64,000 bases of DNA. It comes from Guadua angustifolia. Taxonomy: Eukaryota > Streptophyta > Magnoliopsida > Poales > Poaceae. Where the stretch lies: contig CM070511.1 in NCBI GenBank assembly GCA_036346375.1, forward strand, positions 10,106,001 to 10,170,000. Reading direction: 5' to 3'. This document shows positions 57,492 to 64,000 of this stretch, piece by piece. Within the stretch, counting starts at the first letter, position 1. The number at the start of each line of letters is the position of its first letter. A program made the position numbers and the translations under genes. The notes beneath the pieces are model-generated. The model did not search any database. It was not told where the DNA came from and was given only the letters and a program-made list of their open reading frames with translations.

Positions 57492-59650
57492 TATAGCATC
57501 TCAATTTTCACACCTTTTGAAAGTTTTCAAAATAAAAGCAACCATTTGGTTTTTTTGCGAATTAATTAAACCTTAACTAGAATTTTTCTAAAATTAAATA
57601 ATTTAATTTAACTAATCTATATATAAATTAAAAGAAAACCAATTTTAGATGAGTTCCTTGGGCTGCAAGAAATTTTTTATTTTCTTCAAATGTTTGGAGC
57701 CTGTTTGCTATTTATTTGAATTTATTTAAATTTCTGGTATTTATTTAATTCAAAATTTCATTCCAAATTCGAAAAAACTTGTCGAGCTAAATTTGGCTCA
57801 CCCATTTCCCTTTTCTGGCCTCTGGCCCACTTTCCCTTGGCCTAGGCTACCCTACGCCGTCGACCCGCTTGGCCCACCATGTCCTCACGTGCCCTGGTCC
57901 ACCCGTGTGTAACCCTAACCCTAATCACCGCCTACAACTACCGTAACGCCGTCAACCCCAAGTCCCACATGCCAATACAGATCCTCTGTGTATAAATGCT
58001 CAAGCCAACCACTTCAAGATGACCGCCTTGTCGTCCTCTTCCAAACCCTAGGGTTGTGCAACTAAATGCATCGCCACCACACCAAATCAAGCTACCATGC
58101 TAAATCAAGCTCAAGAAGCTGTGCGCTACCACCACCCTACACCAGCCAGATTCATTATCGTCGGTGAGTCTCTGTTGCTAGCATCTACACCCTTAACCCT
58201 GCCTCGTCATGTTCGACACCACCACTAGTCCATGTGGTCATCGTCGGCCAAAAGTATCCATGTTATGGTGTTCTCCGTGTCCCCTTTGCCAAGATCCGAG
58301 TTGTCCTTGCTCTGTCCTTGCTATTTCGCCGTCGCCGGTGATCGCTGGATTCGATCGCTAGATCAACATATGCCACTAATGTGTCTTCCTCGTCAGCAAC
58401 CTGCATGGCAAGATCCAAACTTGTCTCAATGACATAAGGGCCCTGCTTGTCAACCACTGTTCCTTAAACCAAGTCCACCGTGGACTAGGGAATTCCCGCG
58501 CATTTGGTCCATAGACATAGCCCTACTTGTTAGTCTCTTAGCATTTTTTTGGATTTAGTTTATTTCCAAAATTCTAAAAATTCGTGGGACCCATCTATTG
58601 CCTACTCAGACATTCTCTTCATTTTTATTTTCCCAATTTTCTCTCTTGTCCAAACTTTCCAAAGCCCGTTCTCCTTCATACATCATCCGATTGAGCCCAT
58701 TCAAGCTTCTAAATTCATCTAAAATCAAGCAATTTATTCCAGAGCCATCCATTTTTAATTTAGAGTTTGCTTGAGTCTTTATTTATTGTTTTTTCTCATT
58801 TTCTTTTCTAGTAGATGTTGAACCTCATGGAGCGAATAAAGGATTCGACGATCAAGACTCAGCAGCAATAGTGTACAAGCAAAATAAGTCATAACATTTG
58901 ATTATGTTGAACCTATGTTTGTGAAGTTTTATACAAATTGCATGCTACTTTTGTATCAATGTTATTCGCTAGGAGTAGCTAATTACTTAATTGTTCATTT
59001 ATGCCACATTGATTATTAAATTTTTAGTTGGAGCACTTATAGTACCAACATTGTGATGCCATAGCTATGCTTAGACATTATTAGTTGTATGATTGGGTCA
59101 TATCACATTATGAATATTGATAAATTTGACTTAACGAGTTTTGGAATCATGGCAGATAGTCACTGTTGTAAAAATCTGTTGTGCTATAGCAGAGTATGTT
59201 ATCGATCTTGGTTAAATAAAATGGTTTTCACTCGAGCAAGTGATAATGCAGTAAAAGAGGTGTGGTTAGCATTGTTGGGATGTAGATGTCTCGTCCAAGG
59301 CTATTTAAAAACTTAATCTTGTACACTGTTGAACCAGACCTACTTATACAACTACATGTTCAGTATGGGATGAACTTGGGCTCAATAACCTATCATATAC
59401 TTGTGCTCTTCTGCATGGTTAAATTGGAGAGTTACTTCAATAATTATGTGAGCGAATGGTTACTCTGACTTGATAAGACACCGGATATACAGTATTGATA
59501 GGAGGGTTACATCATTGGAGGGTGTACAGTGTCCGGATACATAAGATATGCATTGTGAGTTTTGTTTAGACCTTGCTATCTAGCTGCTTAATTATTAGAT
59601 CCACTTGGCACGTACGGTAGGAGACATGATTAGCAAAGTGCGAACTGTTA
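57492..59650 (+). mobile_element. decayed LTR related to the chromovirus LTRs
   Basis: It starts TATAGCATCTCAATTTT, a mutated form of the TGTAACATCCCAATTTT start, and keeps the same order of blocks: GC-rich middle with GTGGACC motifs (about 58470), the GTAGATGTTGAACC segment near 58810, and TTAAAAACTTAATCTTG (about 59304), which matches 3147-3163. The right limit is uncertain because the end is not recognisable. No polyprotein is next to it. Confidence 0.65.
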
Positions 59651-59710
59651 CTAAGTTGTAGACTCGTAGTTGACACTTAAAAAAGAGAGAAGTACTAACA
59701 CTGTTTCTAA

Positions 59711-59941
59711 GGCCCTGTTTGGGAGAGCTCCAACTCTCAGCTCCAGCTCAGATCTGAAACTTATAGGTTAAAAAAAAGTGAATTAAGTTTGTATTTTTAG
59801 TCTAAAATGTAAACAAGATGATCTACCTAAACACTCTTAATGTACTCATAGCTCCAGCTCCACAAATTTCTGGAGCTAGAAATACCCTGCTCCACCAACT
59901 CCACAGATTTTGGTGGAGCTGGACCTGTCCCAAACACCCAC
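59711..59941. mobile_element. Tourist-like (PIF/Harbinger) MITE, 231 bp
   Basis: The ends are GGCCCTGTTTGGGAGAGCT and, from the other strand, GTGGGTGTTTGGGACAGGT, imperfect inverted repeats. TAA flanks both sides (59708-59710 and 59942-59944). The interior has many GCTCCAG and CTGGAGC motifs. No coding sequence. Confidence 0.7.
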
Positions 59942-60265
59942 TAAATACATATCATTCTAGTTTTAAAATTTTATTTCTAAGTACATATCATCCTACAATT
60001 TCAAAATAACATTTTACCCTTTTTTTACTTCTATATTCCTCCTATTTAGCTTTTTTTCTAATGCCATTTATTACTGTATACTATAGTAAAATATTATTTA
60101 AAGATATAATATAGATGATTAATACAAATGTTTTATAGATAGTAGCTCAGTGCCCGTGCGTTGCAACGGAAAATAAAATTGGTAACGAAACATAAAGATC
60201 AAGCAATAATTTTGCTACAAGATAAAACATCTATTTCTCCATTACAAAAGTTTTTATGGTTTGTC
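59942..60265. other. intergenic, AT-rich, conserved-looking palindrome
   Basis: No gene. CCCGTGCGTTGCAACGG at 60153-60169 contains the perfect palindrome CGTTGCAACG in otherwise AT-rich sequence. I remember similar words at transposon ends in grasses but cannot assign the family. Confidence 0.35.
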
Positions 60266-60286
60266 CACTACTACGTAACCCCACAC

Positions 60287-60600
60287 TAGTAGCGGTTCAG
60301 AACCCCTTTAGAAGCGGTTTTATAATCGCTTCTAAGCAATCAAGTGTGATACCCGCGGGTATCACAAGCGTTGCTCAACCGCTTGTGTTGTGGCACCGCG
60401 GTTGGGAAGGTGTTGGGAGGGCGCCAAAGGAGCCGCCACGTGGGGAACTCCTGGCGGTTCATTTACAAACCGCTTGGAGAAGGATATCGAAGCGGTTCGT
60501 CTTACAAACCGCTTGGAGAAGGATATCGAAGCGGTTAGTCTTACCAACCGCTTGGAGAGCGACACTCTACAAGCGGTTGGAGTCACCAACCTCTTGTGGA
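60287..60600. repeat. CACTA element 2 subterminal repeats, with 39-bp tandem units
   Basis: AAGCGGTT and AACCGCTT alternate throughout. Three tandem units of 39 bp start at 60465, 60504 and 60543, each with an ACCGCTTGGAGA word; the first two also share AGGATATCGAAGCGGTT. The spacing puts inverted motif pairs about 20 bp apart. Confidence 0.85.
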
Positions 60601-60939
60601 GAGAGTTTTCGATTATATGTATTTTAGAATATGTTCTTCAAAGTGTTTTTGTATATCGCTTTTGACCATAAAATTAAATATGAGGGAGGAGTTTTTTGCA
60701 ATTAAATATATATTGCATATGCATACTCATACACATGTTCACAAGCTAGCTAGCTCACTACACTAAAAAACGAACTTAATAGTGTAAAAATGGACAAGTA
60801 CATAGACGCAACCAACGCTATAATTTTGAATGATGAAAAAAATGATTATCGAACTCATTTCTTGCATCGTCACTCTTTTTGTCCTTGGTCGATGTGGATG
60901 TCGCCGCTAGCTTCATCGGTGTTCAACTCGAAAGCTTAC

Positions 60940-62189
60940 GTGGAACTCGCCATTTCGAGATACAACCTCGTCGACAATGAAGCCGATGAGTTGTTCTTGG
61001 AGTGCGCGCACCCGGTGAGGTGGGAGCATGTTAACGTGCTCATCGATGTTGGGCTGACAATTAATTAAGCGAGAAGTATATTAATATCCGATCACATGCA
61101 ATTAATTAAAATGTAAGTTGTGGCTAACAAATTGACATGCATATACGAACCTCGGCATAATGTTCCTAAATCGCCATGGATAAAACTTTGAATATAGTGG
61201 AACACGAGTAGCCACATAAGTTGTTTCCAAATAGTCGGCGCTTAACCTTCAAGGGAGAAATTTCGAATATCGATGAAGAACCGATATGGCGATGTATATT
61301 AATAATAGTTTTTGTAGTACGTACCTGAGTGCTTACTATGACTTCGAATTCTTTCTCGAAGTCTCCTTTTTGCTTCTTCTTAAACTTTGCAAATGTCTTG
61401 TTAAGGATGTTAATGAACCATTGGTATTTTTGGACTGGATTCCTTCTTGAGTCATAAACTGTAATCCTGCTGTTGTCAAGCTCGATGACTAGAAGGATCC
61501 AAAGAAACCTATTCAGTATATTGCAACATATGCGTAAGTAGCTACTCGTACTATCAATGGCTTAAGAAATACAAGAACAAGAGGTTTGTGAGAACACGAC
61601 TTGAAGTTGAAGGGCGTATATGTACGGTTTGTAGTGCTGTTTCAACAGTGCATGCAAAAGACATGCCTCAACGTTCGATTTTTGCATGTCGTATGACCAG
61701 ACTTTCTCGTTGACAATCTCTGGGTCGATGAAGCCAACGCTCGCTTGCCCAGCCTTGTACATCGTTGTATCTCCATTCTACATAAGAAGGATAACTAAGT
61801 TAATTAGATTTTCAATTTTGTGGTGCGAGAGGAAGCAAACGGTAAACTTAGTAGATCGACACTTACGGACACCAAACAGACATGAAAGACACGTTGACCT
61901 CGTCTCCTTGGTACACATGGTACAAGTCATCGAATTCCAGCCATAGTTCTGTGTTGTTCCCGCGGAAGAAATACTCATCTTGGAAACGGAGGAGGAACAT
62001 TTGCTCTCCTTTAGATGCCCTTTCCATGTACCATTCATGCATTTGACGCATCTTGGTTGGGAGATCTTTTATATCCTTTGGATCAATTAGCGGTTTGCCC
62101 AACTCATACTTCCATTTGGTTGGTGCCATTGGAAGATCCTGGTCTAATGATTTGAGTCCCGCCTCCTTTAGGAATGCCATTTTCCTCAA
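60940..62189 (-). pseudogene. CACTA element 2, Ulp1-like cysteine protease
   Basis: Exons on the minus strand: 62189 to about 61868 (PPTKWKYELGKP-like segment, then WLEFDDLYHVYQGDEVNVSF, ending at a GTAAGT donor); 61777 to about 61600, after a TATGTAG acceptor (SVGFIDPEIVNEKVW); about 61490-61325 (WILLVIELDNSRITVYDS, Asp present, donor GTACGT); about 61290-61190 (NNLCGY with the catalytic-type Cys); and about 61060-60940 (EQLIGFIVDEVVSRNGEFH). This is the C48 peptidase layout and matches CACTA element 1 exon for exon. The residue before WILLVIE, normally His, reads Leu, so activity is doubtful. Confidence 0.7.
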
Positions 62190-63963
62190 GTCCTCAGCAC
62201 TCTGCTAATCTTCCACTTTCTTCTTCTTTCCCGCCGAAGGAGCCCGTGTATTTTGCCTTCGTAGCATTTCTTATTGTCCTTTTGTAGTCGCCATCACAGG
62301 CGCGCGCCTGCTCGCATGACCGAAAGTGCTTCACGCTTTTTATCTATTTTAAGCTTGGGCTCCGGCTTCTGGCGCAAGTCGCCAGCCACTTCCGTCTTTA
62401 CGGATGCGCTAGCTCCTCATGATCGAGATCATATGGCCTCTTTGGCGGTTACTTTGACATTCTCTCGTCACGGATGCCGATTTCGTGGGAGGAGGTGCTA
62501 GTCTTGGGATCCTCCTTCGACATCGAGCTTCTTCCTGGGAGATGCTTTGGGCGGCGTGGACCGGAGATGTTGGGTGCTTCTTACTTTCAAAGGGTGGCGG
62601 CGAGTCGGGCTTCTTTGTGGAGCGGGAGGTGGAGGAGGCGTGGCTCGACCACCGGGAAGCATTGCGTCAAAGCGACGCCGAGGAGTCGTGGGTTGTCGAT
62701 GTGGAGGAGGCGTGCTTGCTCTCGTAGTGGTTCAAATTATGGGCCTCTCTGCTTTGGAGATATAACCTCCACACCATCTGGAAATATGATGTACTTTTTG
62801 CGCCATAGGATGAATGTGCCATGGAGGGCTGTCCAAGGATGGTCACCTCGTCGCCCCGTGAATATCGAGAATGAGATCTTGAAGCCCCCACCACCTCTTC
62901 CACCTAACCTTCAATATCCGTGGTATCCGTTGCGATGGAATGTCCGCCCGCCTCCACCGGATAAGCCATGCCGTAAGCCACCTTGAAGGAGAGGTTACGC
63001 ATATCAATGTGTAGCTCTCACCGGCGCGAACCTTGATGTTGCCCACGGATGACGAACTGCGGGTCGCTCACATAGGCCACGGCGGATGCGCAATCGCTTT
63101 TTAGGCGCGGTCGGATGATCATGGATTCCGGCGCCGCCTGAACATTGGTCGAACTTAGTGCTCCCTGAAGCTGGCTCATTGCTTCGGACACTTTTTACGT
63201 GACCAGGACATCGATGGAAGCCTTCGTAGCTCTAAGCTCTTCCTCCAATCGGCTCACTCTACCCTGATCTCTTCTCTTGCTTCTTTCCTGACTCCTGTAA
63301 GTGCTTGAGTCTTTGGCAAAGCCGTGCCTCCATGGCACCTTCCCGAAACCTCGTGTCCGTCCCGGGTGCTCAGGGTTTTGAAGGGCATATGTTAGCTCGT
63401 CATTCTCCTGTCCGTCGAAGGATCTGACCGAAGTCGCTCGATGGCTTCTACAATCCTTTTCGCCAACTTCTTGGACCGCGGTTGCCATCACCAAGCTATC
63501 ATCATCGGCAAAGGCTGCCCGTGACCCAATAACCAATTGCGCATGCGGGCTCCCAATTCTCGATTTAGTATAATATCGTCTTCGCCAAGTTCATCTTCCC
63601 GCTTGTCCCATTTCTTTGCGATCTTGATGTAACCACCGGTCCCGAGATGGTGGTGGTATTTCTTCTTCCGTGCATTCACTTTGTTTTTCTCTCTCGCGGC
63701 CCCGTCATCCGCATCAAGCGGCTTGTACTCCTCGAAGCATCCCAATGATCGGCCAAATTAGGAAATTTATTGAAGTCCGCCTTTCTCCTTTGTCGATGTA
63801 CTTGCGGGTGAGGGCGACTTCCACCTTGAAAGGAAGTTGCCATCTTCTTCAAAGCCCATCCCTTGGCCTTCGTTCGCACCCATCCGGAAAAGTGAAATTT
63901 TCCTTTATATCATTCCGCAGCGCCCTTGGTAGCCGCAGGACTTCGCCCATTTCTCGATCTTGA
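62190..63963 (-). pseudogene. CACTA element 2, Ptta/En/Spm-like (TnpA-type) gene
   Basis: On the minus strand the order is KFPNLADHWDASRSTSRLM (about 63760-63700), KKYHHHLGTGGY and an RMRNWLLGHG block (63660-63510), ENDELTYALQNPEHPGRTRG (about 63400-63340), FAKDSSTYRSQERSKRR (63320-63265), then a helical stretch ELRATKASIDVLV ending at a stop at 63195. Further left (63180-62670) comes the linker toward the protease, with a GDEVTILG motif near 62850. These are hallmarks of the plant Ptta/En/Spm family that partners tnp2. Frames are broken in several places; the gene starts near or beyond the right edge. Confidence 0.6.
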
Positions 63964-64000
63964 TTGGGGCGTGATCCCTCACGTGGTAGCCGCTAGCGTT

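Larger units (their letters stand above)
60266..64000 (-). mobile_element. CACTA element 2 (En/Spm), right part outside the window
   Basis: The terminus CACTACTACGTAACC (60266 onward) is followed by a subterminal array of AAGCGGTT/AACCGCTT motifs (60287-60600). Its ACTACTACG start equals that of CACTA element 1, but the subterminal motif is different. The genes lie on the minus strand, so this is the 3' end of the element: a Ulp1-like protease and, to its right, a Ptta/En/Spm-like gene. The other end lies beyond 64000. Confidence 0.75.

Noticed and set aside
57912..57927. CCCTAACCCTAATC as an interstitial telomere repeat
   Set aside because: Only two units and not the plant heptamer; it lies in a decayed LTR.
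60756..60775. CACTACACTAAAAAACGAAC as the terminus of another CACTA element
   Set aside because: It lies inside CACTA element 2, has no subterminal array behind it, and no partner end is seen.
60790..61068. 92-codon plus-strand ORF starting MDKYIDATNAI
   Set aside because: The opposite strand encodes the conserved last exon of the Ulp1-like protease (EQLIGFIVDEVV...GEFH), so this ORF is its shadow.
1..64000. CRISPR arrays, bacterial operons, tRNA or rRNA genes
   Set aside because: The tandem arrays found are transposon repeats without regular unique spacers; the tRNA-like words are retrotransposon primer-binding sites; no rRNA sequence was recognised.

Overview
The window reads as nuclear DNA of a grass (Poaceae). 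The evidence is one GC-rich cytochrome P450 gene of the CYP71 type with the single conserved intron, surrounded by grass-type transposons: Tat-lineage Ty3/gypsy elements, a chromovirus with LTRs over 3 kb, a SIRE/Opie-like Copia element, CACTA, PIF/Harbinger (Tourist) and hAT elements. I cannot name the species. The P450 (4759-6341, minus strand, about 502 residues) is the only convincing host gene, and it looks intact.

Layout. 1-4116: a hAT-like fragment, the decayed end of a chromovirus polyprotein and its 3' LTR. 4117-6411: the P450 and its TATA box. 6438-10004: three non-autonomous DNA transposons with clean target-site duplications (TSDs), one of them ending about 27 bp upstream of the P450 TATA box, with degenerate repeats between them. 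11306-34930: a Tat-lineage gypsy element on the minus strand (element 1), split inside its integrase by a second complete Tat element of the same orientation (element 2, 17306-29567, TSD CCATG). Both carry an extra ORF antisense to the polyprotein, each with its own TATA box 120 bp before its ATG. 35293-38141: LTR, primer-binding site and broken gag of a Copia element, with no pol. 38298-57170: a PIF/Harbinger-like element (TSD TTA) that received a chromovirus solo LTR (39232-55868, TSD CTTTC), which in turn received a 13 kb CACTA element (about 40909-53941). 57492-59650: a decayed LTR related to the other two chromovirus LTRs. 59711-59941: a Tourist-like MITE. 60266 to the right edge: the end of a second CACTA element with genes on the minus strand.

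How it works together. The transposon genes are mostly pseudogenes with stops and frameshifts, so this is a graveyard of nested insertions whose order can be read from the TSDs. The larger CACTA element has a tnp2-type transposase gene and a second gene combining a Ptta/En/Spm-like region with a Ulp1-like cysteine protease; the second CACTA element has the same second gene. In the larger element both internal promoters carry inverted copies of the element's own subterminal motif just upstream of TATA, which suggests self-regulation. I did not find a wholly new system. The best leads are this promoter layout, the antisense gene of the Tat elements, and two long perfect or near-perfect hairpins inside the CACTA element.
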